Below, in pieces: positions 26,068 through 34,800 of a DNA stretch of 37,551 nucleotides. Position 1 is the stretch's first letter. Every line of letters starts with the position of its first letter. The DNA comes from Anaerolineae bacterium (GTDB lineage Bacteria; Chloroflexota; Anaerolineae; J102), in assembly GCA_027002405.1 (NCBI GenBank), contig JALWZT010000305.1, positions 1 to 37,551 of the forward strand, read 5' to 3'. A program made the position numbers and the translations under genes. The notes beneath the pieces are model-generated. The model was not told the origin of the DNA, did no database searches, and worked only from the letters and a program-made list of their open reading frames with translations.

Positions 26068-26330
26068 AGTCCTTTTAGTCTTTCTACCAGTTTGATATAG
26101 CGCTCCATGGCCATCTCTTGGGGCATTCCTTTCAACTTCTTCCAGGCGTCATACTTGGCCCGGCCCGCGAAATCGGTGAAACCGGGCCGTTTGCCCTGGA
26201 CGTCGCCCACGGTGGCCTGTTTGTAGTAGGCATAGAGCTTGAGCAGGGTGTCGTTGTCTGGACGGGAAGGCAGGCTCAGGGCATCTTTAGCCGCCTGTTC
26301 AAAACGGGTTTGGAGGTCATTGTTGGACAT
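26064..26330 (-). CDS. Acyl-CoA-binding protein (ACBP)
   Basis: 88 residues, the size of the classic four-helix ACBP. Conserved ligand-binding residues appear in order: FEQAAKDALSLPSRPDND, LLKLYAYYKQATVGDVQGKR, FAGRAKYDAWKKLKGM and AMERYIKLVERL. It binds long-chain acyl-CoA esters in the cytosol. The ATG at 26330 is preferred because AGGAGAT stands eight bases upstream; a longer frame adds 13 unlikely residues. ACBP genes are common in eukaryotes but scattered in bacteria. It is translationally coupled to the large TPR protein, an association I do not recognise. Confidence 0.93.
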   Translation of the reverse strand: MSNNDLQTRFEQAAKDALSLPSRPDNDTLLKLYAYYKQATVGDVQGKRPGFTDFAGRAKYDAWKKLKGMPQEMAMERYIKLVERLKGL

Positions 26331-26513
26331 AGGTCTATCTCCTGGCGGGGTACGTAGGAATCTCCTCATAACTTATCCTATTCCAGGCGGTTTGTCAATC
26401 CGGTTCGCAGGGTTTTGCAAATCGGGAGGAAAATCGCCTTGCCCTCTCCCCTGGTCTCTGTTACAATCCCAAGGCGGACTGATCGGACTGATCACTGGTT
26501 ACTATTTTCAAGG

Positions 26514-26860
26514 CAGTCCAACGGCTGGTTCACCTGCGCCGATACCGAGGAAAATGGGAACGCAGATTTGCGCCGATGCTTCGCAACGCAGATTGACGCA
26601 GATGTTCGTCATGCTGAGCGACCGAAGGGAGCGAAGCATCTAGCGAGCGAAGCAAGTGCCATGCGGTGGTTTTTTGCGCTTCGCTAGATTCCCTTCGACT
26701 GCGCTCAGGACATGCCTCGGTCGCTTCGCTCCCTCGGAATGACGTCGCAAGGCTCTACTGAACACTGAACACTGAATACTGAACACTCCCATTGTCGCCT
26801 CGCTCAACGTTGTCCTGACGATCCTCAATCCTAATCCTGATCCGAATCCTATTTACAAAG
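26514..26860 (-). repeat. Mosaic repeat unit (family 1), long-palindrome variant, reverse orientation
   Basis: Read on the minus strand it starts CTTTGTAAATAGGATTCGG (from 26860) and ends near 26514. It contains the ATTGAGGATCGTC and AGTGTTCAGTATTCAGTG words and the long palindromic module at 26607-26744 with the inserted GACATGTCC-type arm. A second start motif (CTATTTTCAAGG, 26502-26513) belongs to a truncated neighbour. It lies just upstream of the glycosyltransferase ribosome-binding site. Confidence 0.85.
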
Positions 26861-26885
26861 CCGCCCTGTCCCCAGGAGGTTTCCC

Positions 26886-28175
26886 ATGCCCGATCCCGCC
26901 GCCATCCCCCTGATCCACCAGATCGCGTCTGAAGCTCCCGCGCAACTCGATCTCACCATTGAATCCCATCTGCAACAGGCCACCCGGGCCGCGGACCAGC
27001 TCCGGGCCGAATTCCCTGCGGTGGCTGAGCTGACCGCGCTGGAAAAGGCGCTGGCTGCCGAAAAGGATCGCTGGCCCCTCCTCCTCCATCTCGCGGTCAA
27101 ACTGGCCAAATCAAAACAGATCCTCTCCGGCATTCGCGAGCCCGTCCATATCTCCGTGGTTTTCGCAGTGTACAAGGAACACATCCGCATCCTCACCAAG
27201 GAGGAACATCCCCTGGGCGAAAATTTCCTCTTGCGCAAGATCGGCCAGCTCAACTGGCTCATGGCTGAGTTTCCCAACTTCCAATGGGATATGCTCATCG
27301 TGGATGATGGGTGTCCCGAAGGGAGCGGGCGCATTGCCCAGCAGATTCTGGCCGAGAAATACGACGGCCACAACGTGCGCGTGCTTTTTCTGCAAGAGGC
27401 TATTGGCCAGGGTCTGCCCGTAACCCGGCCCATGACCAGCACCAATGACAGCCGCAAGGGTGGGAGCATTGCGTACGGCATGTGGGTGGCCGCGCAGCAG
27501 GACCTTCCCAACCACATTGTCCTCTTCACCGACGCAGACCTTTCCACCCACCTGGGGCAGACGGGCCTGCTGGTAGGTCCCATCATGGTGGATGGCGCGG
27601 ACGCGGCCATCGGCTCCCGCCGCGAGCCCGAATCCATCGTGGTCAAGACGGGCACCCGCAATCTGCGGGGCAAGCTCTTCATCTACTTATGGAAGCGGGT
27701 GATCACGAACCTGGATGAGATCGTGGACACCCAGGCCGGGTTCAAGGCCTTTCGGGCCGAGGTGGTGCGGGAGATCGTGGAAGACATGCTGGAGAAGCAG
27801 TTCGCGTTCGATATCGAGCTGCTGGTGAAGACCCAGCTTCGCCGGCCGGGCAGCATCGCGAAAGTGCCCATCGCCTGGATCGACAGCGACGCGCTCTCCA
27901 CCACCACGGATCTGCAACCCTATCTGGGCATGCTCAAGAGCATGGTGGCCATGTACCGCCGCTACCTGCCGCCCAATCCCCAGTCGGAAGCGTTCGCCGC
28001 TTTCATTGAATCTCTGGATGAAGACCAGTGGCAGACCCTGGTGGCCCATGTGCCCGAACCCATTGCCGCCCGCGAGCCCTACACCTTTAGCGAGTTCGAT
28101 GAGGTGACGGTGGATGACTTGCGGGCGATTTTGAAATCAGAGAACGCTGATGCCACTGATGCTTCGCAACGCTGA
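26886..28175 (+). CDS. Family 2 glycosyltransferase
   Basis: 429 residues. The GT-A core starts near residue 90 (VHISVVFAVYKEH), with the nucleotide-binding MLIVDDGCPEGSG, the metal-binding DxD in HIVLFTDADLSTH (about 216-218), and the acceptor region EIVDTQAGFKAFRAEVV. An N-terminal helical segment of about 85 residues precedes it. No membrane helix is visible, so it is soluble. The sugar donor and acceptor are not evident. AGGAGG at 26874-26879 fixes the start. The last ten residues (ENADATDASQR) and the stop codon read from mosaic-repeat text (AACGCTGATGCCACTGATGC), so the native C-terminus was probably replaced. Confidence 0.88.
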   Translation: MPDPAAIPLIHQIASEAPAQLDLTIESHLQQATRAADQLRAEFPAVAELTALEKALAAEKDRWPLLLHLAVKLAKSKQILSGIREPVHISVVFAVYKEHIRILTKEEHPLGENFLLRKIGQLNWLMAEFPNFQWDMLIVDDGCPEGSGRIAQQILAEKYDGHNVRVLFLQEAIGQGLPVTRPMTSTNDSRKGGSIAYGMWVAAQQDLPNHIVLFTDADLSTHLGQTGLLVGPIMVDGADAAIGSRREPESIVVKTGTRNLRGKLFIYLWKRVITNLDEIVDTQAGFKAFRAEVVREIVEDMLEKQFAFDIELLVKTQLRRPGSIAKVPIAWIDSDALSTTTDLQPYLGMLKSMVAMYRRYLPPNPQSEAFAAFIESLDEDQWQTLVAHVPEPIAAREPYTFSEFDEVTVDDLRAILKSENADATDASQR

Positions 28176-28236
28176 TTTGCGCAGATGGTAGTTTTAGATT
28201 TTTATTTTGATTTATCTGCGTCCTCTATTTTCAAGG
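28139..28236 (-). repeat. Mosaic repeat fragment (family 1), reverse orientation
   Basis: Contains AACGCTGATGCCACTGATGC, TTCGCAACGCTGATTTGCGC and the end CTATTTTCAAGG at 28225-28236, which is the start motif of a unit in reverse. The left part encodes the tail of the glycosyltransferase. Confidence 0.7.
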
Positions 28237-28439
28237 CAGTCCAACGGCTGGCTCGCCCGCGCCGATACCGAAGAAAACATCTCGCGGCCAAGTTGGCGCG
28301 GGAAGCCAAGCACGTAATGCGTAATGCGTGATGCGTAACGATCTCACGTTTCACGTTTTCACGCATCACGTCCGCTGCTGCCTCGCCCAACGTGGGCTTC
28401 GGGTTGCTTTCGCAGACGAACGCAACGCTATTTTCAAAG
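28237..28439 (-). repeat. Mosaic repeat unit (family 1), reverse orientation
   Basis: 203 bp. Reverse complement reads CTTTGAAAATAGCG, GTTCGTCTGCGAAAGCAAC, GCCCACGTTGGGCGAGG, then the GTGAAAACGTGAAACGTGAG array, GCCGCGAGATGTTTTCTTCGG and TATCGGCG. It closely resembles 5506-5701 and 14692-14880. Confidence 0.85.
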
Positions 28440-28633
28440 CAGTCCGACGGCGGGCCACCCCGCGCCGATACCGACGAAAATGCCTCGCGGCCAGGGCGGC
28501 GTGACTCGTATTCCGTATTGCGTATTGCGTAACGACTGGACGGAATACGGAATACGCAATACGAACCTTTGCCGACTCGCCCAACGTCGGCCTGGCGATT
28601 CCTCAGCAACCAGCGATCATTCTATTTTCATAG
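28440..28633 (-). repeat. Mosaic repeat unit (family 1), left half of inverted pair around ABC operon
   Basis: 194 bp. Its reverse complement starts CTATGAAAATAGAATGATCG and runs identical to 30929-30986 for 58 bases (through GACGTTGGGCGAG). Inside is a different central palindrome, ATTCCGTATTGCGTATTGCG paired with GGAATACGGAATACGCAATA. It stops four bases before the permease stop codon. Confidence 0.85.
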
Positions 28634-28637
28634 CAGC

Positions 28638-29966
28638 TTATTCAAAACGAAACTTCCACACAGCAAAGGCATAAAAAGTGACCGCAAATGCCAGCAACAC
28701 CCCGGTTTCGGGCAGCACGGCTTGCCACCCCAATCCTCGCACGATCACATCCTGATAGCCTTGCAAGGCCCAGTAATGAGGCGAAATTTTCGCCAATTGC
28801 TGCATAAACGGGGGCATGGCAAAGGTGGGCACCATCATCCCCCCTATGGCGGCCAGGGTCAGCGCCAGTAGCGTGGCGATGCCACTGATCTGACTTTCGG
28901 TTTTCCCTAACGCGGCCACCAGCAATCCCAATCCTGTGGCTGTGGCCGCGGTCGCCAGGGTGATCATCAGCCAGGCAGCCGGGCTGTGCCCCAAATTCAT
29001 GCCAAAAATCAACCGACCGATGGCAAACATCAATGCCACCTGGATCACATTGACCAGGTAATAAGGCAGTAACTTGCCCAACAGCAACACGCTGCGAGGC
29101 AATGGTGCAGCCATGAGGCGGCGAAATGTGCCCGTTTCCTTTTCGTTCAAAATGCTGCTGGCAAGCACGCCAACGATAAAGAACACCCCGAAAATGGCAT
29201 ATCCCGGCACATTTTGCTCCACCGCGGTGGGGAGCTGTTCCACCTGAAAAGACGCGGGAGTCTCGGTTTCAATACGGATTTCACTTTCGCCGCCGATATC
29301 CCCCAGATTGTACGTCGTGGTCAATTCCGCGATCAGTGCTTTGGCAATGGGGGCGACCCATGCCCGTTGTTCAGGGGGGAGTTCAGCGGCCGCATGTTCC
29401 AATGCAAGCCGGATGCGGTAAGGTGCCTGGGCATATGCGACGGTACGATTCATCGTGGCCGCGGAGGCAGCCAGCACAGGGGCCGTAAGCTGGGACGAGG
29501 CACCCGGGTCTGTGATAAAAGTAACCGTGATGGGGGCCGGAGGCGCGCTGCCCGAAACCGCGTCGATAACTTGCTGAGTCAAATCCGGGGGAAGCACCAG
29601 TGCCATGGCATAGGTGCCATCCGCAATGAGTGCTTCGGCACGCTCTCGGGTTAGGGGCTGACCATCGATTTCGGTAACGATATCGAGCCCATCAAAACCA
29701 TCCAGCGCATCTACGATCGCCTGCCCAAGATGCATCTCTTCCTGGTTGAGATAAAGCGCGCCCTGGTCCAGGTTCACCACGAGCAGCTTCACCGGATGAT
29801 CCGCACTGCCCACATCGAACATGCCTTGCAGAGCCACACTCATCACCAGAATAAACATGATGGGCATGGCGAACAGGACAATCATGCCTGTGCGGTCGCG
29901 AAGCAGAATTTTCAAATCTTTCTGAGTCAGAGCCCAAATTTGAGCTATGGATGCGGCTAAATTCAT
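28638..29966 (-). CDS. ABC-2 type transporter permease
   Basis: 442 residues of the ABC-2 (YhgE/NatB/YbhR-like) fold. One N-terminal membrane helix (GMIVLFAMPIMFILVMSVAL), a large extracellular region of about 190 residues, then five helices including YAIFGVFFIVGVLASSILNE, KETGTFRRLMAAPLPRS (the coupling segment after the second helix), and LGLLVAALGKTESQISGIAT. It forms the membrane channel of an exporter with the ATPase encoded nine bases upstream. The cargo is unknown; drugs, lipids or peptides are typical. Its stop codon directly adjoins the inverted repeat unit. Confidence 0.9.
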   Translation of the reverse strand: MNLAASIAQIWALTQKDLKILLRDRTGMIVLFAMPIMFILVMSVALQGMFDVGSADHPVKLLVVNLDQGALYLNQEEMHLGQAIVDALDGFDGLDIVTEIDGQPLTRERAEALIADGTYAMALVLPPDLTQQVIDAVSGSAPPAPITVTFITDPGASSQLTAPVLAASAATMNRTVAYAQAPYRIRLALEHAAAELPPEQRAWVAPIAKALIAELTTTYNLGDIGGESEIRIETETPASFQVEQLPTAVEQNVPGYAIFGVFFIVGVLASSILNEKETGTFRRLMAAPLPRSVLLLGKLLPYYLVNVIQVALMFAIGRLIFGMNLGHSPAAWLMITLATAATATGLGLLVAALGKTESQISGIATLLALTLAAIGGMMVPTFAMPPFMQQLAKISPHYWALQGYQDVIVRGLGWQAVLPETGVLLAFAVTFYAFAVWKFRFE

Positions 29967-29975
29967 CGGGATACC

Positions 29976-30917
29976 TCATTCTCGTAGCGCTTTGCCAGTG
30001 AGTTGGAGAAAAACGGTTTCCAGATCGGGTTCCAGAATTTGCAGGGTCGTAATAGGAATCCGATGGGTTGTGGCGATTTGAAAAATGGCGGGGAGGGTCC
30101 GCAAAGGCTCCTGAAGACGAACCAACAGATGACCGTCCTGTCGAATCACATCGTGGACGCCCATAAGGGGCGTGATGTGTTGGACAAAAGCCTGCTGCTG
30201 GTCCGCGGGCACCCCCACCCGGATGAAACCTTCACCCATCTCTTGAATCAGGCGCCGAGGCGTATCCAGGGCGATGATGCGTCCTTCATCCATGATAGCC
30301 ACCCGATGACACAAACGTTGGGCTTCCTCCATGTAGTGGGTGGTGTAGAGGATGGTGAGCCCTTCCCGATTTAATGCCTCCACGGCCTCGAAAATCGCGT
30401 TTCGGCTTTGGGGGTCCACACCCACGGTGGGCTCATCCAGGAAGAGGATGTCGGGCTGATGGAGTAACCCGGCAGCGATGTTGATGCGGCGCTTCATCCC
30501 GCCCGAGTAAGTTTGGATGGGGTCTCGGGCCCGGTCACGTAAGCTGACCAAATCCAGTACCGCTTCCACGCGATGGCGAAGGGTGCGGCCGCGAAGGCCA
30601 TAGATACGCCCGAAAAAGATCAGGTTATCCCAGGCGGATAGGGTGGGATAAAGGGCGAGCTCCTGGGGCACCAACCCGATGGTGGCTTTGAGCGACATGG
30701 CTTCAGGGGTAAAGAGATGCCCATTGAAAAGGATTTCGCCCTGGTCAGGGGGGATGAGGCCCGTAAGCATGTGGAGCAGGGTGGTTTTTCCTGCGCCGTT
30801 CGGGCCGAGCAGGCCGAAGATCTCCCCGCGCTGGATGTGGAGATCCACGCCACGAACGGCTTGAATGGGACCGTAAGCTTTGTGTAGGTTGAGGGCTGTG
30901 AGGATAGTTGGGGACAT
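29976..30917 (-). CDS. ABC-2 type transporter ATP-binding protein
   Basis: 313 residues. Walker A GLLGPNGAGKTTLLHML, Q-loop GLVPQELALYP, signature YSGGMKRRINIAAGL, Walker B PDILFLDEPTVGVD and H-switch TILYTTHYMEEAQ. The C-terminal 80 residues form the regulatory domain usual in multidrug/lipid exporter ATPases. The ATG at 30917 is chosen because the core homology begins right after it; the longer open frame upstream is repeat DNA. No good ribosome-binding site is present, since the repeat terminus lies eleven bases before the ATG (CTATTTTCATAGCAG). It precedes and pairs with the permease gene. Confidence 0.93.
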   Translation of the reverse strand: MSPTILTALNLHKAYGPIQAVRGVDLHIQRGEIFGLLGPNGAGKTTLLHMLTGLIPPDQGEILFNGHLFTPEAMSLKATIGLVPQELALYPTLSAWDNLIFFGRIYGLRGRTLRHRVEAVLDLVSLRDRARDPIQTYSGGMKRRINIAAGLLHQPDILFLDEPTVGVDPQSRNAIFEAVEALNREGLTILYTTHYMEEAQRLCHRVAIMDEGRIIALDTPRRLIQEMGEGFIRVGVPADQQQAFVQHITPLMGVHDVIRQDGHLLVRLQEPLRTLPAIFQIATTHRIPITTLQILEPDLETVFLQLTGKALRE

Positions 30918-30928
30918 GGGATTTTCTG

Positions 30929-31129
30929 CTATGAAAATAGAATGATCGCTGGTTGCTGAGGAATCGCCAGGCCGACGTTGGGCGAGGCGGCAACGGGCGT
31001 GATGCGTGAAAGCGTGAAACGTGAGGTCATTACGCATCACGCATTACGCATCACGTACTTGGCTTCCCGCGCCAACCTGGCCGCGAGACGTTTTCTTCGG
31101 TATCGGCGAACTGCCGTTCGTGGCGCCTG
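30929..31129 (+). repeat. Mosaic repeat unit (family 1), right half of inverted pair around ABC operon
   Basis: 201 bp, starting CTATGAAAATAGAATGATCG and ending CGTTCGTGGCGCCTG. It shares its first 58 bases exactly with the reverse complement of 28576-28633. The interior has the GTGAAAGCGTGAAACGTGAGG / ATTACGCATCACG palindromic array, and its end matches the unit at 13653. Confidence 0.85.
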
Positions 31130-31217
31130 TATGGTTCCATGCCCATTTTTGCACTTGAAAAGTCACATGAGATAGTGCCATTGGTCACTACCCGAGTCAT
31201 GAAAAGGGACCGGGGTG

Positions 31218-31540
31218 TTCCGTAAATAGGATCAGGATTAGGATTGAGGATTGGCAGGCCGAGGCCAGGCGCGAGCAGGAGTAATCAGTGATCAGTCATC
31301 AGTAATCAGTGTTCAGTAGCACTCCCGTGGCCAGCCCGCAGGCCTTCGCGTTCGTAGCTTGGAGGTTCAGATCCGAGCAGAAGAAACAGCGCGCCTGCGG
31401 GGCTAGCGCCGTCCCCTAGCCGGATTCATCCGGCGCCGTTTTATAGCCCGGCGACTTCATCGCCGGGCGGGCTCACCTGCCACTTGCGCCCCATTTTTCG
31501 TCGTCGGTGAACCATCGCTCGCCCCTCCCTCTAAAGGCAG
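31218..31540 (+). repeat. Mosaic repeat unit (family 1) with three-hairpin module
   Basis: Begins TTCCGTAAATAGGATCAGG, followed by the AATCAGTGATCAGTCATCAG words and the hairpin module also found at 22402-22800: CTTGGAGGTTCAGATCCGAG, CTAGCGCCGTCCCCTAG, GCCGGATTCATCCGGC and GCCCGGCGACTTCATCGCCGGGC. The right end (TCGTCGTCGGTGAACCATCG) is degenerate. The 88 bases between this unit and the previous one (31130-31217) hold nothing I recognise. Confidence 0.8.
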
Positions 31541-31542
31541 AT

Positions 31543-31571
31543 TTGACAAACTCGCAAAATCCCATTATCTT
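31543..31571 (+). promoter_or_regulatory. Probable promoter of the subtilase gene
   Basis: TTGACA at 31543-31548 with a 17-base spacer and TATCTT at 31566-31571. This would leave a leader of roughly 250 bases before the subtilase start, containing a short leader frame. Confidence 0.5.
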
Positions 31572-31728
31572 TTTACAGCGGAACGATGTTGTTCATGTTT
31601 TGGGTATAGCGCACAAAATTGTCATGCTCACCCCGAATACCGGCTACGTCGAAGAAACAACCGTGTAAAAAGCCTTTCTTTTGATGATGCCAATTCCCCT
31701 TCGAGTTGAGTAAACTCACATCTTATCT

Positions 31729-31830
31729 AAAGGAGGTGAATCTATCCGAGAAAATTCCTACAGCCTTTCCCCACCGTTCTATTCTTCATCAAACTTCCAT
31801 CGCGTTCGTTATCAGGAGTATTGGAGATGA
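31729..31830 (+). other. Perfect Shine-Dalgarno and 28-codon leader frame without standard start
   Basis: AAAGGAGGTGA (31729-31739) is a full match to the 16S 3' end. At the ideal distance (7 nt after AGGAGG) stands ATC (31744), opening a 28-codon frame whose TGA (31828-31830) overlaps the ATG of the subtilase gene. A normal ATG/GTG/TTG is absent at that place. It may be a leader peptide with an unusual ATC start, a mutated former start, or a ribosome standby site. Confidence 0.35.
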
Positions 31831-34800
31831 AGTTACGCACGTTTTTCAAATGGATAGCTCCCTGGATGGCTTTGGCCCTGCTCGTGGCTTTGTTGCCGGT
31901 AGGCATGGCCGCGGCCCAATCGGGGCCAACTATCAGTACCAGCAACGATGCTGCTCTCCACAAAATCGATCCCTTTCTACGGGATAAATTAGGGTTGAAA
32001 GATGGCGTGGTTTCCGCCATGGCTGCCTCTGAAGAGGTGGAAATAGGGGTACTGGTGGAAGCTGGCACAGACATCAGTCAATACATGACATGGTCCATCA
32101 CCAGGCCCTTCGTCGGCGCCATGGGGGAACAATTGGTCGTTGGCGCGGCGCCTGCTGGTGCGATCATGAAGATCGCATCGTTGGATCAAGTCATGTACAT
32201 CATGCCCAGTGAGCCCACGGTCCAGCCCCCCGAGCCTATCACCATCGACCCGGATGTGTTGAAGGCTCAGAATGCTCGGGCCCAAGGCGCGCTCCACGCC
32301 ACCGGTGCCGAAGGTTGGTGGGATGTGGGCGCTGGTCACAACGCCAAAGGCGCCTGGGACATGGGCTACACTGGCTCAGGGGTGAAAGTGCTCATCAACG
32401 ACTCGGGTATCGACTTCGCCCATCCTGACTTGCAGGGTACCTGGGCTGTGGTCGAGGATGAGGATTCCCCCTACTACGGCTGGCCCATGATGTTCGACAG
32501 CCGTTCCCTCTACCTTTATATTCTGGATACCGTCCTGGGCACCAACTACATCGCCCGTGGCTACAGCCACTATTCCGATACCAGCACCACCTGTGCCCTG
32601 GATGATTGTGTGTATCAACCCTTGTACGCCACCGAGCCTCACACCTACACCCTGCCTGCGACCAGCCAGAGCGGTGTCTATCACATTGGCTTCCATCCCG
32701 ATAGAAGCCTGGCCGACGCGGTCAACGGCGGTTGGGATGGTCAGGATACCAACGACGAACGGGTGGCGGTGTTGGTCGTCGATGAACATGAAGCGGGCGT
32801 CTATGACACAGTCTATGTGGACATGAACGGCAACTTCGACTTCACCGACGACAAGCCGGTCACCAAAGAAAGCCCTCTGGCGTATTTGGACTTCTGGGAT
32901 GCCAAGGCGGGTGATATGGGGCAAGATGGTTACCCTGATCTTTCCGGCGGTCTCCTTTACTTCATCGCGGATGGGGTCAATCATATCCCCACCGCGGACT
33001 GGATGTGGGGTAAATACGCCACACCTCCCGCCAATGGAAGCCTGATAGCCTGGATGATCAACGATTACTTCGAACCGGGCGGCGATCACGGCCAGCTCTG
33101 CGCCTCCAACGTGGCGGGTCAGGGTGTCATCGATGGCGGTGCTCCCTCCTACAAACCCGCGGGGGATGGATCACCCTTCACCGGTATCGTCCAGGGCCCT
33201 GGCCGGGATGCCAAGCTCACGGCCAATGGTAACTTCTACTATACCCCGGACTTCCTTATGTTCGATAGCTTCTACTATGCGGCCCTGGGCTATGATGGCA
33301 TCCCCGGCACCGGCGACGATGTCCAGATCATCAATAACAGTTGGGGCCTCTCGAGCGTTGACAATGACGCGTGGGACATCTACAGCCGTACCATTGACCG
33401 CATTGTGCGGCGATTCAACCCCACCCTCTCGGTGATGATCTCCACGGGCAATGGTGGCCCCGGCTACGGCACCATCACCAGCCCGAATCCTCCCTCCTCG
33501 GTAGGTGTCGGTGCTTCCACCGAATTCGGTAGCACGGGCATTTTCGAAACCATCATGGATGTGGATCAGATCACCTGGGGGGATGTCATTCCCTTCTCCA
33601 ATCGTGGCCCCTCCGCCAATGGCGACAATGGCGTCAATGTCACCGCGGATGGCGCCTTTGGTTCGGGTGACCTTTCCTTGAACGAGATCGGGGACGGTTG
33701 GAATGCCTGGACCGCGTGGGGCGGCACCAGCCGCTCGGCCCCGGTCGCCTCGGGCATCATGGCTCTGGTCTACGATGCCTACAAGCAGGCCAATGGCACC
33801 TGGCCCACCTGGGATGAAGCCCGAGCCATCCTCATGGCCGGCGCCACCCATCAGAAGTACGATGCGCTGGTTCAAGGTGCGGGCTCGGTCAATGGTGGCA
33901 TGTCTGCTTCCATCGCCGGTGGCAACGGCGGCTTCTACGTCATGCCTGACAACTGGAGCGCGGGCAACTATCGTGGAAAGCGCTACCACTCCTTCGCCAA
34001 TATCATCCATCCTGGTGATGTCGTCACCCAGACCTTCACCATCCGCAATCCCTCCAGCGAAGATGCCTCTGTCCGCATCAAGAGCCTGCATATGGTGAAG
34101 ATCGGGGAATACAGCTTCCCCTTCACCACGAAGGATCAATCCCTGGAAGATGGCGCCTTCCGCAAACCGGATTATCTCTTCCCGCTCACGGACCTGATCC
34201 CCGCGGGCACGGACTTGATCCGGGTCCAAATCGCCTTCCCCTCCAGCCAATTCGACGCGGATGGCGATTACAACTACGATAATCGCTGGCGCGTGCATAT
34301 CCAGGACTGGAAAGACCTGGACGGCGATGGCAAACTGTGGGAGGACACGAACGGGGATGGCGTGGTCAATGCCGATGAGATCGACACGGGCGAATACATC
34401 CGGGTGGCCTATGGCTATAACTCCGGGCCCACCACCGAAGTCCGCATGGGGGATCCCTTCAACCGCATGCATGATGGGCTCTTCATCTCGCTCCGTCACA
34501 AGAGCAAGACCCCGGATATCCCCACGACCAACCTCACCATCAAGGTTACCTTCTACGACATCCAGCGCAACGACTGGGTAGCCGTCGAACCCGACACCAT
34601 CACCGTGCCCGCCCAAGGGGAAGCAACCTTCGTGGCCACCATGTCGGTGCCTGAGGGCGCGCCTTACGGCGTCTATAGCAGCTTCCTGCTGGCCCGCAGC
34701 AGCCCCGAAATGAAAGCCGTCATCCCCGTGGTGGCCAACGTGGCAGCCAGCGGTGCCAACTTTGAATTCGGTGGCGGTCGCCCAGCCAACACCCCTTACG

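Noticed and set aside
33171-34616. Open frame of about 480 codons opposite the subtilase
   Set aside because: Antisense shadow of a clear S8 protease; the product is dominated by repetitive Gly/Ala/Ile/Asp text.
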